Shown here piece by piece: positions 34,299 to 44,041 of a stretch of 64,000 bases of DNA. The number at the start of each line of letters is the position of its first letter. The stretch's first letter is position 1. Made by a program: the position numbers and the translations under genes. This DNA is from HGM04593 sp045657945 (GTDB lineage: Bacteria > Bacteroidota > Bacteroidia > Bacteroidales > Bacteroidaceae), in contig JAZOUB010000041.1 in NCBI GenBank assembly GCA_045657945.1, positions 1 through 64,000 of the forward strand, read 5' to 3'. The notes under the pieces were generated by a model. It was given only the letters and a program-made list of their open reading frames with translations. It made no database searches and was not told the origin of the DNA.

Positions 34299-36287
34299 AT
34301 GATTTCTTGTGCAAGAAAACTTTTTGTGGCGTTGATGTTGCCGGTGTTGTGCGCCCTTTTTTCATTTGAAGCATCGGCGCAGGTCGAGAACAGGAAAATT
34401 GGAAAGCCAACCAAGGAAGAGATGGAGATGACTGTTTATGCTGCCGACTCTTCGGCTGCGGCTGTGGTGCTTTATAAGGAGACTTATATCGATTACGATT
34501 GGATGCGCGAGGATTTCCAGGTTACGTACAGATATAAAAGACGTGTGAAGATTCTCAAAGAGGAGGGATTGGATTACGCAAACGGCGAGATCCTTTATAT
34601 TGACAAGAAAGGTCGCAGTGAGCGCGTGTCGGGGCTTGAGGCTTCGGCTTATAATCTGAACGACGGTAAGGTCGTGCGTACAAAGATGAAGGATGAGAAC
34701 GTATACACCGAGCGCTTGTCCGACAATGTGATGCAGATAAAATATGCAGTACCACAGGTGAGAGTGGGTAGTGTGGTGGAGATTGAGTACAAGATCGTTT
34801 CGGACTACTATTTCCAACCAAGAGACTGGTATGCGCAGGAGAGCATTCCTGTGCGCCTTGCCGAGCTTGAACTGCTTTTACCCGAGTTTCTCACCTTCAA
34901 TATCGAGAATCACGGACATTCTCCGTTGAGCGTATCAATGGAACCGGTGAATATGAATATGTCTATTGGCAGTGGCCTGATGCCGTGTGCTGCCGAGAAA
35001 CGCAAATATGTGGGTGAATATCTCCCTGCAATTGGTGGCGAACCCTATGTGTGGTGCCCATTGGACTACTTTACCCAGGTGAACATGGAGTTCAAGGGCT
35101 ATGAGATTCCAGGTCTGCTGCATAAATCCTACTCGGGCAGTTGGGAGCAGATTGACAAGGCTTTGTTCGAAGATGCCGACTTTGGTGGGCGCATGAAGGC
35201 TGCGAATCCATTGCGTGCCGAAATGAATGCCCTGTGCATCGACACATTGCCGTCGGTAGAGGCAAAGACTGTGGCACTGTTCACCCTTCTCAAGAATCGT
35301 GTGAAGTGGAACGGCAAGTATGCCCTCTTCGGCAGGGGATTCAAGGAGGTGTTGAAGGATGGTACAGGTGATAATGCCGATATCAACTTCATGCTCATCA
35401 GCATGCTTGCCGATGCCGGCGTCAAAGCCTATCCTGTAGTCATGAGTTGCCGTGACGAGAAATCCTTGCCCTATTCGCACCCAAGTATTGACCGCCTGTC
35501 GACCTTTGTGGTGGCTGTTCTTGACGGTGACTCAAGAATCATGTATGTTGATGCCTCATCGGAGTATGGGTATGTGGATGTGCTCTCTCCGCGTCTTATG
35601 ACAAGCCGTGCAAGGCTCATGATGCCCGACAACTGCCAATGGCTGAACCTGCTGCAGGTCGGCTCGCACTCAGTGAGCAGGAGAATACAGGCAACACTTG
35701 GTGGCGATGGCCGCATTGACGGTGTCATGTCTACATACTATTACGGAATAGAGGCCGCCGACAAGCGTGAGGCTTATTTCGCTGCAAAGGACAGCGCCGA
35801 TTATGTGAAGTCTATTGCCGAGAACTATGAACTGGAGGTTACCTCTTACAACAATGTCTCAATGGACGAGTATACACCTTCTGTGCGTGAGGTGGTTGGT
35901 TTTAGCAAGAGCGCCGAGGTGAATGGCGAATACATATACCTTAACCCTATGCTTTTTGCGCATGTCGAGACTTCACCGTTCATCAGCGAGAAGCGCGAGT
36001 TGCCGGTGGAGTTTCCTAACCAGTACAAGTATACCATGAATGTGCTGCTCGATATTCCTGAGGAATATGTGCTGGAGGACAAGCCCGAGTCGGGCAGGAT
36101 TACAATTGCCGACAACGGCAGTTCGCTGCTCTACAGCGTTTCTCAGATGGAGAACAAGATTGTCCTTAAGTATGTGTTCGATATCAGCAAGATGGTATAT
36201 CTGCCATCCGATTATTCCGAGCTCAAAATGTTCTGGGACATTGTTGCCGAGAAGAACAATGCAATGTTGGTATTGAAAAAGCTGTAA
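34299..36287 (+). CDS. DUF3857 protein with inactive transglutaminase domain (662 aa)
   Basis: The ATG at 34299 is chosen over the GTG at 34290 because it opens the signal peptide (MISCARKLFVALMLPVLCAL to ASAQ). Residues ~60-230 form the DUF3857 beta domain (YRYKRRVKILKEEGLDYANG). A transglutaminase-like domain follows (~270-440), but the catalytic cysteine position reads GTGDNADIN, with Asn359 where active members have Cys, and the histidine block reads DRLSTFVVAVL. Both key residues are missing, so it is probably non-catalytic. The C-terminal ~200 residues are a DUF-type beta domain. It is 4 nt upstream of an active paralog, suggesting a heteromeric pair. Confidence 0.85.
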   Translation: MISCARKLFVALMLPVLCALFSFEASAQVENRKIGKPTKEEMEMTVYAADSSAAAVVLYKETYIDYDWMREDFQVTYRYKRRVKILKEEGLDYANGEILYIDKKGRSERVSGLEASAYNLNDGKVVRTKMKDENVYTERLSDNVMQIKYAVPQVRVGSVVEIEYKIVSDYYFQPRDWYAQESIPVRLAELELLLPEFLTFNIENHGHSPLSVSMEPVNMNMSIGSGLMPCAAEKRKYVGEYLPAIGGEPYVWCPLDYFTQVNMEFKGYEIPGLLHKSYSGSWEQIDKALFEDADFGGRMKAANPLRAEMNALCIDTLPSVEAKTVALFTLLKNRVKWNGKYALFGRGFKEVLKDGTGDNADINFMLISMLADAGVKAYPVVMSCRDEKSLPYSHPSIDRLSTFVVAVLDGDSRIMYVDASSEYGYVDVLSPRLMTSRARLMMPDNCQWLNLLQVGSHSVSRRIQATLGGDGRIDGVMSTYYYGIEAADKREAYFAAKDSADYVKSIAENYELEVTSYNNVSMDEYTPSVREVVGFSKSAEVNGEYIYLNPMLFAHVETSPFISEKRELPVEFPNQYKYTMNVLLDIPEEYVLEDKPESGRITIADNGSSLLYSVSQMENKIVLKYVFDISKMVYLPSDYSELKMFWDIVAEKNNAMLVLKKL

Positions 36288-36291
36288 TGCC

Positions 36292-38142
36292 ATGAAGAAG
36301 TTCCTTTTGTCTTTGCTGCTGTTGATATTGCCGTTCATTGCTGCCGCGCAGGTGTATTCTGTGGTCGAGGAGTACGTGACCGATGTCAGGTACATTTCAA
36401 AGACAGAAATGGTGTGCAAGGAGCGCCGTGTAATAACGGTTCTTGACAAACGGGGGCTCTCGGCGGCCAATCTGCTTATAAGCCTGAACAAGGGCTATTC
36501 CACATTAGGGCGTTTTTCGGGGTCCATGACCGATTCGCAAGGGACGCTTCTGTGCAAGATAAAGAAGAGTGACCTGGAGTATACCGAGTACTCCGAAATG
36601 CTTGCAGATGATGCGTGTAGCTACTTCTACACATGTGAGCCGCCACACTATCCTTTCACGGTGACCTATGAATGGGAAGAGAAGCACAGCAATGGAATAG
36701 CGTGGCTGCCTACATTCGTTCCCCAAGGTAACAGCAACCAGCAGGTGTACAAGGCACGTTATCATATTGAGGCATCGCCCGGGCTCGACTTTAGGTATAA
36801 GTTCTTCAATGTATCGGCAAACGTTGAGGAGGGTATTGGCGACAAGGGAGGTCGTGTGCTTGACATATGCATGGATAGCCTGCCTGCTTTGCATACGGAG
36901 CCTCTTTCTCCGGCATCGTACGAGATTTTCCCCCACGCATATATAGTTCCTGCAACATTTGTCTTTGGCGGTTACAATGGCAGTTATGAGACTTGGGCAG
37001 CCTATGGCAGTTGGCTCTTTTCTTTGATGGAGGACAGGGATGTCCTTCCGCAGAACGTTGTGGCTGAACTGAGACAAAAGACCGCTTCCTGCAGCACTCC
37101 GCGCGAGAAGGTGCAAGTTGTGTGCGATATTCTGGCGGCAACCACGCGTTATGTCAGCATTCAGTTGGGTGTGGGCGGAATGCAGCCTGCTCCTGCCGCC
37201 GAGGTCTGCCGCACCGGTTATGGCGATTGCAAGGCGTTGGTCAACTATGCGCGCGCTATGTTGGGGGAGTTGGGTATCGAGTCCAATTATGTGGTGATAA
37301 ATACCGAAAGGGAGAATATCACAAGGGATTTTGTCAACGGCTCACAGTTCAACCATGCAATTCTTCAGGTTCCGCTCGATGGTGATACCCTTTGGGTGGA
37401 GTGTACTAACCCCACGCTTCCTTTGGGCTACCTGCACGATGGCATCGCCGGGCACGACGCATTGGTTGTCACTGCAATGGGTGGCAAACTGTGCCGTTTG
37501 CCTTCATATACCCATTCACAGACAGTGCAGCAGAACAATGTGGCGATTGCGCTTGCCAATGATGGGAGTGCCACAGTTGGAATGCAACGTGAATGCAGCG
37601 GTGCCAAATATGAGGGTCTACATTTCTTTTCAAAGCTTTCAAAGGTTGAGCAGCGCGACTATCTGCGTTCGTGCCTGAATATGCCAAATGCCGAGGTTAC
37701 GGCTATTTCTTATAATGAGAATAGGGAAGGTGTTCCGTCGTGCGCCGTCACTTGTTTGGCCACTGTAGCAAGGTATGCAACAAAAAGCGGTAACCGTTTC
37801 TTTGTTCCACTCAATCCGCTGAAGGGTGTGTCGCAGTTGCCGGCAGGTGATGACCGTCGCACCGATGTGGTTATAAAGAGTGGAACCGTCTATGTCGACA
37901 ATGTTGAGATTGTGTTGCCCGACGGTTTCATGGTCGAGTCATTGCTGCAGCCAATCAATATATCGTCGTCTATTGCTTCTTTTGAGGTGGACGCAGTGCA
38001 GGAGGGTAATGTGGTACGCATTTCTCAAAAACTCAGTTTCAACAAAGGACGCTACTCCAAGGAACTTTATGCCGAACTGCGCTCTGTTGTCAAGGCGCTG
38101 TACGATGTCTCTGCCTCCAAGGTCGTTGTAAGGAAACAGTAG
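36292..38142 (+). CDS. DUF3857 protein with active-site-complete transglutaminase domain (616 aa)
   Basis: The signal peptide is MKKFLLSLLLLILPFIAAAQ. A DUF3857 domain is followed by a transglutaminase-like core with Cys313 in GYGDCKALVNYARA and His355 in GSQFNHAILQV, then WVECTNPTLPLGY where the third acidic residue normally lies. Such domains cleave or crosslink at acyl-amide bonds, and in bacteria are usually proteases or peptide-processing enzymes. It is paired with the catalytically dead paralog 4 nt upstream, and probably located in the periplasm. No substrate can be named. Confidence 0.87.
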   Translation: MKKFLLSLLLLILPFIAAAQVYSVVEEYVTDVRYISKTEMVCKERRVITVLDKRGLSAANLLISLNKGYSTLGRFSGSMTDSQGTLLCKIKKSDLEYTEYSEMLADDACSYFYTCEPPHYPFTVTYEWEEKHSNGIAWLPTFVPQGNSNQQVYKARYHIEASPGLDFRYKFFNVSANVEEGIGDKGGRVLDICMDSLPALHTEPLSPASYEIFPHAYIVPATFVFGGYNGSYETWAAYGSWLFSLMEDRDVLPQNVVAELRQKTASCSTPREKVQVVCDILAATTRYVSIQLGVGGMQPAPAAEVCRTGYGDCKALVNYARAMLGELGIESNYVVINTERENITRDFVNGSQFNHAILQVPLDGDTLWVECTNPTLPLGYLHDGIAGHDALVVTAMGGKLCRLPSYTHSQTVQQNNVAIALANDGSATVGMQRECSGAKYEGLHFFSKLSKVEQRDYLRSCLNMPNAEVTAISYNENREGVPSCAVTCLATVARYATKSGNRFFVPLNPLKGVSQLPAGDDRRTDVVIKSGTVYVDNVEIVLPDGFMVESLLQPINISSSIASFEVDAVQEGNVVRISQKLSFNKGRYSKELYAELRSVVKALYDVSASKVVVRKQ

Positions 38143-38315
38143 AATATTCTCCGTTGTCTTCAGGTGTCCTGGCACAATCCGGCGAAAATGCTTGAAATTT
38201 GTGCGGTGCTTCTCATTTTCTTCACAATCTCCGTTTTGTTCAAATTCTTCCTTTAGAAGTGAACTTTTTGTAAAAATATGTTAAATTTTCTGTTCTAAAT
38301 AGCGCTCTTTTTCTC

Positions 38316-38383
38316 AATAATTGCACAAATAGGGTTAAAATGTGCAATTATTAAAGGTGCATTCTCTTTTTGTGATAATTTTG
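38316..38383 (+). promoter_or_regulatory. Inverted-repeat operator and -7 element before the acyl-CoA synthetase
   Basis: AATAATTGCACA (38316-38327) and TGTGCAATTATT (38341-38352) are perfect 12-bp arms with a 13-nt spacer. TAATTTTG at 38376-38383 matches the -7 consensus, placing the right arm at the -33 region, the site for a repressor or activator. The 280-bp gap 38143-38422 holds no other gene. Confidence 0.5.
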
Positions 38384-38422
38384 CAGCGGTTATAAAGAGA
38401 AGAAGATTTTAAATATTTATAT

Positions 38423-40081
38423 ATGGTTCACTTTTTAAATTACGTTGACGAAGCAATCAAGAAAAATTGGGACAAACCCGCGGTATCAAATTATGGTGCA
38501 AATACCTACACTTATGGCGAAATGGCTGCATCTATTGAGAAGATGCATCTCTTGTTCGAAAAGTGCGGTGTAAAGAAGGGCGATAAGGTTGCGCTCTGTG
38601 CGAAGAACTCGGCAGAGTGGTGTATATCTTTCCTTGCAGTTGTGTCATACGATGCAGTTGTAGTTCCTCTTTTGCCCGATTTCCTTCCAAGCAATGTTGC
38701 CGACTTGACCCGTCTCTCGGGCAGCAGAATGCTTCTGCTTGACAAGAATATATATGATGCTCTTTCGCGCGACGGCGTGCTTCCGCAGTTCGAGTCATTC
38801 GAGAATTTTCATGGTCTTGTAGATGTTGTATCGCTTGATGCCGTGGCCGGTTCTTCAAAGGAACTTGTGAAGATGTGCAGTGATGCAAAGAGTGCCTTTG
38901 CAAAGAAATTCCCTACAGGTGTGGCTGCAAAACATGTCAACTACTGCAAGGATGGTGTGGAGAGCCTTGCGCTCATCAGCTACACATCGGGTACAAGCAG
39001 TGCGCCCAAGGGGGTGATGCTGCGTGCGAAGTCTATCTCGGGAAATATCGAGGTTGCCCGTAAACTTATCCATCAGAAAAAGGACGGTAAGGTGCTTTCA
39101 ATGCTTCCATTGGCGCACATCATGGGTCTCTCTTTCGACTTTATCTTTACGCTTGCAGGCGGTTGCCACTTGAACATCCTCACAACAAAGCCCACACCGG
39201 CGCGTCTGCTCACCGCCCTGGCCGATGTAAAGCCTTTCATGTTCATCACCGTGCCATTGCTCATTGAGAAGATATTCCGTTCAAAGGTGATTCCTGTGCT
39301 CAAGAAGCCTTCAATGCGCTTTATGCTTGCAATACCGGGCTTGCGTTCATTGGTATTGAAAAAGGTGCGCTCTAAGGTGCTCTCGGTATTTGGCGAGAAT
39401 ATCGAGTATGCCGGTCTTCTGATAGGCGGTGCTGCCATCGGCAAGGATGTTGACGATGTGATGCAGATGCTGAAGATACCTTACATTGTGGGTTACGGAA
39501 TGACCGAGTGTGGTCCGCTTATCAGCTATAAGGGTTGGGCGCATCCGATGATTGGCAATGAGGGTGATGTGGCTGCTCCAACAATTGAGGCACGCATTGA
39601 CTCTCCTCATCCTGCGCGCATTCCGGGTGAGATCCAGGTGCGTGGAGATGTTGTCACTGAAGGATATTACAACAACCCCGAGGCTACAAAGGCTGCATTT
39701 ACAAGTGACGGCTGGCTCAAGACCGGTGACATGGCAATACGCGACCGCAAGGGGCATATCTACATCAAGGGTCGTTGCAAGAATATGATTCTCACAGGTA
39801 GCGGACAGAATATCTACCCCGAGGAGATTGAGGAGCTCGTGAACAGCCTGCCCGATGTGGTTGAGTCGTTGATTGTCAGCCGCAAGTTCGCGATTGTTGC
39901 ATTGGTGGTGGTTGACAAGGAGATTGCGGGTAACGACGAGAAGCGTGCCGAGCTTGAGCGTCAGGTGTTTGCTCTCAATGCAAAGCTGCCTTCGTACAGC
40001 CAGATAAGCATCTGTGAGGTTCGTGTAGAGCCTTTTGAGAAGACTCCTAAGCAGAGCATCAAACGATTCATGTATAATTGA
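38423..40081 (+). CDS. Long-chain acyl-CoA synthetase / AMP-binding enzyme (552 aa)
   Basis: It activates a fatty acid with ATP to acyl-AMP and then acyl-CoA. The AMP-binding P-loop is SYTSGTSSAPKGVMLRAKS, the second motif YGMTECGPLISY, the third GWLKTGDMAIRDRKGHIYIK, and the C-terminal hinge KGRCKNMILTGSGQNIYPEE. No signal peptide or membrane segment is present, so it is cytosolic or peripheral. The order and length match FadD/FAA-type enzymes of Bacteroidales; chain-length preference cannot be told. It stands alone, with an inverted-repeat operator in front and a terminator behind, so it appears individually regulated. Confidence 0.92.
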   Translation: MVHFLNYVDEAIKKNWDKPAVSNYGANTYTYGEMAASIEKMHLLFEKCGVKKGDKVALCAKNSAEWCISFLAVVSYDAVVVPLLPDFLPSNVADLTRLSGSRMLLLDKNIYDALSRDGVLPQFESFENFHGLVDVVSLDAVAGSSKELVKMCSDAKSAFAKKFPTGVAAKHVNYCKDGVESLALISYTSGTSSAPKGVMLRAKSISGNIEVARKLIHQKKDGKVLSMLPLAHIMGLSFDFIFTLAGGCHLNILTTKPTPARLLTALADVKPFMFITVPLLIEKIFRSKVIPVLKKPSMRFMLAIPGLRSLVLKKVRSKVLSVFGENIEYAGLLIGGAAIGKDVDDVMQMLKIPYIVGYGMTECGPLISYKGWAHPMIGNEGDVAAPTIEARIDSPHPARIPGEIQVRGDVVTEGYYNNPEATKAAFTSDGWLKTGDMAIRDRKGHIYIKGRCKNMILTGSGQNIYPEEIEELVNSLPDVVESLIVSRKFAIVALVVVDKEIAGNDEKRAELERQVFALNAKLPSYSQISICEVRVEPFEKTPKQSIKRFMYN

Positions 40082-40132
40082 TAGAATAGGGCATATACTT
40101 CTTTATGGCATTTCTTTGACAGAATGTCCCGG

Positions 40133-40179
40133 AAAAACATTGGTTCTGTAATTTTTTTTACGGAATCAATGTTTTTTTT
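40133..40179 (+). terminator. Terminator after the acyl-CoA synthetase
   Basis: AAAAACATTGGTTCTGT pairs along 17 positions (two G-U) with ACGGAATCAATGTTTTT around an AT-rich loop, ending in eight T. The rest of the 284-bp gap to recJ holds GAGAATTATC/GATAATTCTC arms at 40207 and 40325 and no convincing gene. Confidence 0.75.
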
Positions 40180-40365
40180 GTCACTTTTCCGTATCTTTAC
40201 AAATTGAGAGAATTATCTTGCACCCAATAGAGCATTTTGTCTCCGGGTGTGGTGCTACGCTCTTTCAAGGCTGATGCTGTGCTGTTGATTGTGAACGGGA
40301 AGTGTGTCGGGTTTGTTAATATTGATAATTCTCGCTTTACCAAGCAAAAATAAAAAACAACATAT

Positions 40366-42090
40366 ATGGGACAGAATTGGAAATATGAACCTCTTTCGCA
40401 GGAGCAGGGCGACCTGGCCAAAAGGCTGTCGGCCGAGCTGGATTTAAGTCCGGTGCTCTGTTCGCTCCTTGTGAGGCGAGGTGTCACTTCTGTTGCCGAA
40501 GCAAAGAACTTTTTTCGCCCTAAACTGAGCCACCTCCATAATCCGTTCCTCATGAACGACATGGACACGGCTGTCGCACGTCTGAACAAGGCTCTTGGTA
40601 AAAAAGAGCGCATACTTGTCTATGGCGATTACGATGTCGATGGTACAACGGCTGTAGCTCTGGTGTATAAGTTTCTGCAACAGTTCTCGTCGAATATCGA
40701 CTATTACATTCCCGACCGTAACGAGGATGGCTACGGTATCTCAAAGCGCGGTGTCGATTACGCCTACTCAACAGGTGTGAAGCTTGTCATTGTGCTCGAC
40801 TGTGGCATCAAGGCCATTGAGGAGATTGCTTATGCAAAGTCTTTGGGCATAGATTTCATTGTGTGTGACCACCACGTCCCCGATGAACAATTGCCTTGCG
40901 CAGTGGCAATCCTCAACCCCAAGTGCCCAGGTTCAACCTACCCCTATCCGCATCTTTCGGGCTGTGGTGTGGGCTTCAAGTTCATGCAGGCATTCGCTAT
41001 GGACAACGGCATACCTGCCGACCAACTGTATCCATTGCTCGACCTTGTTGCCGTGAGCATTGCTTCGGATCTTGTGCCCATAATGGGCGAGAACCGCATA
41101 CTTGCCTGCCACGGTATAAAACAACTGAACCACAGCCCAAGTATTGGACTCAAGGCTATTATCAGTGTGTGCGGTCTTAACGAGAAGGAAATCAGCATCA
41201 ACGACATAATTTTCAAGATAGGTCCTCGCATCAATGCATCGGGTCGTGTGCAGCAGGGCAAGGTGGCTGTTGACTTGCTCATCGAGAACAATCTGCGCGC
41301 AGCCATTGAGATGAGCCACCAGATAAATGAATTGAACGAGGCACGTAAGGAACTTGACAAGAGTATGACCGAGGAGGCTAACCACATTGTCGAGGGACTT
41401 GAGAGTTTTGACGAGCGTCGTGCCATTGTAATCTTCAACCCCGACTGGCATCGTGGCGTGATAGGTATTGTGGCATCGCGTCTCACCGAGGTCTATCACC
41501 GCCCGGCAGTAGTAATTACATGTACCGGTGATATGGCAACAGGCTCAGCCCGTTCGGTGACCGGCTTCGATGTATATAAGGCAATGGAGAGTTGTCGCGA
41601 TTTGCTCGATAATTTCGGTGGTCACACGTATGCCGCCGGTTTCTCCCTTAAGGTGGAGAACATTGAGGCGTTTGCAAAGCGTTTCGAGGATTTTGTATCG
41701 GACAATATCCTGCCCGAGCACACAGCACCAGTCATTGAGATTGATGCCGAGCTTGAGTTCCAGCAGATTACGCGTCGCTTCTTCAGTGATCTCAAACGTT
41801 TTGCACCCCATGGCCCCGAGAATCCCAAGCCTGTCTTCTGCACCCGTAATGTGTGCGACTATGGTACAAGCAAGGTGGTCGGCCGCCGTCAGGAGCATAT
41901 TAAACTTGAACTCGTTGACAACAAGTCTAATACAATACTCAACGGTATCGCATTCGGACAAAGCCGTCAGGCAAAATACATAAAGTCCAAGCAGTCGTTC
42001 GACATCTGTTATACTCTTGAGGATAATGCATACAAGCACGGCGAGGTACAGCTGCAGATAGAGAGCATAAACACAAAGGCTACACGATAG
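40366..42090 (+). CDS. recJ: Single-stranded-DNA exonuclease RecJ (574 aa)
   Basis: RecJ degrades single-stranded DNA 5' to 3' in recombination and mismatch repair. The DHH-family motifs are complete: VYGDYDVDGTTAVALVYK (residues 86-103), VIVLDCGIKA, CDHHVPDEQ (DHH at 168-170), and the DHHA1 block DNFGGHTYAAGFSLKVE. The C-terminal OB-like part ends with IESINTKATR. recQ starts 6 nt after its stop, an operon combining a nuclease and a helicase that act together. Confidence 0.97.
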   Translation: MGQNWKYEPLSQEQGDLAKRLSAELDLSPVLCSLLVRRGVTSVAEAKNFFRPKLSHLHNPFLMNDMDTAVARLNKALGKKERILVYGDYDVDGTTAVALVYKFLQQFSSNIDYYIPDRNEDGYGISKRGVDYAYSTGVKLVIVLDCGIKAIEEIAYAKSLGIDFIVCDHHVPDEQLPCAVAILNPKCPGSTYPYPHLSGCGVGFKFMQAFAMDNGIPADQLYPLLDLVAVSIASDLVPIMGENRILACHGIKQLNHSPSIGLKAIISVCGLNEKEISINDIIFKIGPRINASGRVQQGKVAVDLLIENNLRAAIEMSHQINELNEARKELDKSMTEEANHIVEGLESFDERRAIVIFNPDWHRGVIGIVASRLTEVYHRPAVVITCTGDMATGSARSVTGFDVYKAMESCRDLLDNFGGHTYAAGFSLKVENIEAFAKRFEDFVSDNILPEHTAPVIEIDAELEFQQITRRFFSDLKRFAPHGPENPKPVFCTRNVCDYGTSKVVGRRQEHIKLELVDNKSNTILNGIAFGQSRQAKYIKSKQSFDICYTLEDNAYKHGEVQLQIESINTKATR

Positions 42091-42096
42091 ACACAG

Positions 42097-43989
42097 ATGA
42101 AATATCGCGAAATCCTTAAAAGGTTCTGGGGCTATGACGATTTTCGTGGCATACAGCGCGATATAATCGAGAGCATTGGCCGGGGGCAGGATACCCTAGG
42201 CCTTATGCCTACCGGTGGTGGCAAGAGCATAACATTCCAGGTGCCCACACTTGCCGGTGACGGACTTTGCATAGTGGTGACGCCGCTCATTGCACTCATG
42301 AAGGATCAGGTTGCCAACCTGCGGAGCCGTGGCATAAAGGCTTTGGCAATACATGCCGGAATGAAGACCGGTGAGGTCGTTACTGCGCTTGAGAACTGCA
42401 TTTTCGGTGATTACAAGTTTCTCTACATATCGCCCGAGCGAATAGACTCGGAACTTTTCCTCAAAAAAATAAAACGCGTCAATGTGCAGCTGATAACCGT
42501 TGACGAGGCGCATTGTATCTCGCAATGGGGACACGATTTCCGTCCTGCCTACAGGCGCATTTGTGAATTGCGCGATATGTTCCCCGGTGTGCCGCTGCTC
42601 GCACTCACAGCCACGGCAACTCCCGAGGTGGTCGATGACATTCAGCAACAGCTCAATTTCCGCGAGAAGAACTGCTACCGCATGAGTTTCGGGCGTAAGA
42701 ACCTTGCTTATGTGGTGCGTTATACCGAGAACAAGGCAGCCGAGTTGCTGCATATCCTTGGGCGTGTTCCCGGCTCGGCAATCGTATATACGCTTAACCG
42801 CAAGAAGACAAAGGAGGTGTGCGAATTCCTCACCGCCAACGGCGTGACAGCCGAGTATTATCATGCCGGTCTTTCGCCCGAGAGTAAGGATGCCAAGGAA
42901 GAGGCGTGGAAAACCGGTAGGGCGCGTGTTATGGTCTCTACCAACGCATTTGGTATGGGTATTGACAAGCCCGATGTGCGACTGGTTGTGCACATTGACC
43001 TGCCGAGTTCTATCGAGGCCTATTTCCAAGAGGCAGGACGTGCCGGACGCGATGGTGAGAAGGCATACGCAGTCACGCTTTTCAGCCGAATCGACAAGCA
43101 GGTGGTGTCGCGACGCCTGTCCGATAATTATCCTTCCCAGGAGTTCATCCGCGAGGTATATGATGACCTTTGCTACTACTATAATATGGCACTTGGCGAT
43201 GGCCTTGACTGCACCTTTGAATTCTCATTGGGCGATTTCTGCAAGAAGTATCACCGCCCCACGTTGCAGACCGACAGCGCATTGCGCCTGCTCACCAGAA
43301 TGGGGTATATTGAATATGTCGAGGAGATGGAGTATGCCTCGCGTGTGCGTTTTATTGTAGATAAGGATGCACTCTATCGTTTCAGGGGCTTGCCGGACGA
43401 CTATGAACTGCTTATAAATGCCATATTGCGCAACTATAGCGGTCTCTTTACCGATTTCGCTTTCATCGATGAGCGTTATCTCTCGCGCATTACAAAGCTG
43501 TCGCGCCACAGGATGTACGAAATTCTGGTGTCGCTGCACAGTAAACGCCTTATCTCATACGCCCCGTCGAAGAAATGCCCTATAATAACCTTTACGCGCC
43601 GCCGCATCCTTGGCAGCGAGCTACGTTTTGGACGCTCCGTATATGATGAACGCAAGGCAATTTTTGGCGATAGATTGAACGCTGTCATCGGTTATGCCAC
43701 AATGCGTGACAAGTGTCGCAGCAAAATATTGCTTGAGTATTTTGGCGAGAAGGACGCTTCGCCATGCGGTAGCTGTGATGTCTGCGCCGATGAACGAAAA
43801 AGCATGACAGTGCAGCTTCCGTTGCCGGTTGAAGGTATAATGCAACTACTTTCCGATGGCAGGTCGCATTCGCTAAATGAACTGGAACAACTGGGGCTCA
43901 CTCGCGATAAGATGAAAACCATGTTGCGCGAACTGTGTGACGAGGAGAAGATAGCCATAGACGGAGACAAGATAAAACTTAATAGATAA
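42097..43989 (+). CDS. recQ: ATP-dependent DNA helicase RecQ (630 aa)
   Basis: RecQ unwinds DNA 3' to 5'. Walker A is LMPTGGGKS (37-44), the DEAH box is at residues 136-139 (TVDEAHCISQWGHDFRP) and motif VI is QEAGRAGRDG. The zinc-binding cysteines are in RDKCRSK and SPCGSCDVCA, followed by a winged-helix region. No HRDC domain follows, so it is the shorter RecQ type often found as a second RecQ in Bacteroidales. It is coupled to recJ (6-nt gap). Confidence 0.97.
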   Translation: MKYREILKRFWGYDDFRGIQRDIIESIGRGQDTLGLMPTGGGKSITFQVPTLAGDGLCIVVTPLIALMKDQVANLRSRGIKALAIHAGMKTGEVVTALENCIFGDYKFLYISPERIDSELFLKKIKRVNVQLITVDEAHCISQWGHDFRPAYRRICELRDMFPGVPLLALTATATPEVVDDIQQQLNFREKNCYRMSFGRKNLAYVVRYTENKAAELLHILGRVPGSAIVYTLNRKKTKEVCEFLTANGVTAEYYHAGLSPESKDAKEEAWKTGRARVMVSTNAFGMGIDKPDVRLVVHIDLPSSIEAYFQEAGRAGRDGEKAYAVTLFSRIDKQVVSRRLSDNYPSQEFIREVYDDLCYYYNMALGDGLDCTFEFSLGDFCKKYHRPTLQTDSALRLLTRMGYIEYVEEMEYASRVRFIVDKDALYRFRGLPDDYELLINAILRNYSGLFTDFAFIDERYLSRITKLSRHRMYEILVSLHSKRLISYAPSKKCPIITFTRRRILGSELRFGRSVYDERKAIFGDRLNAVIGYATMRDKCRSKILLEYFGEKDASPCGSCDVCADERKSMTVQLPLPVEGIMQLLSDGRSHSLNELEQLGLTRDKMKTMLRELCDEEKIAIDGDKIKLNR

Positions 43990-44041
43990 AACAGACGGTT
44001 TCTGTCATTTCACCAGGAACCATTTAAAAGAAGACACAACT

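Noticed and set aside
40217..40353. Short protein-like frame (VVLRSFKADAVLLIVNGKCV...) upstream of recJ
   Set aside because: It has no ATG, is preceded by a stop and is only 34 codons; it is more likely leader DNA or an old remnant.
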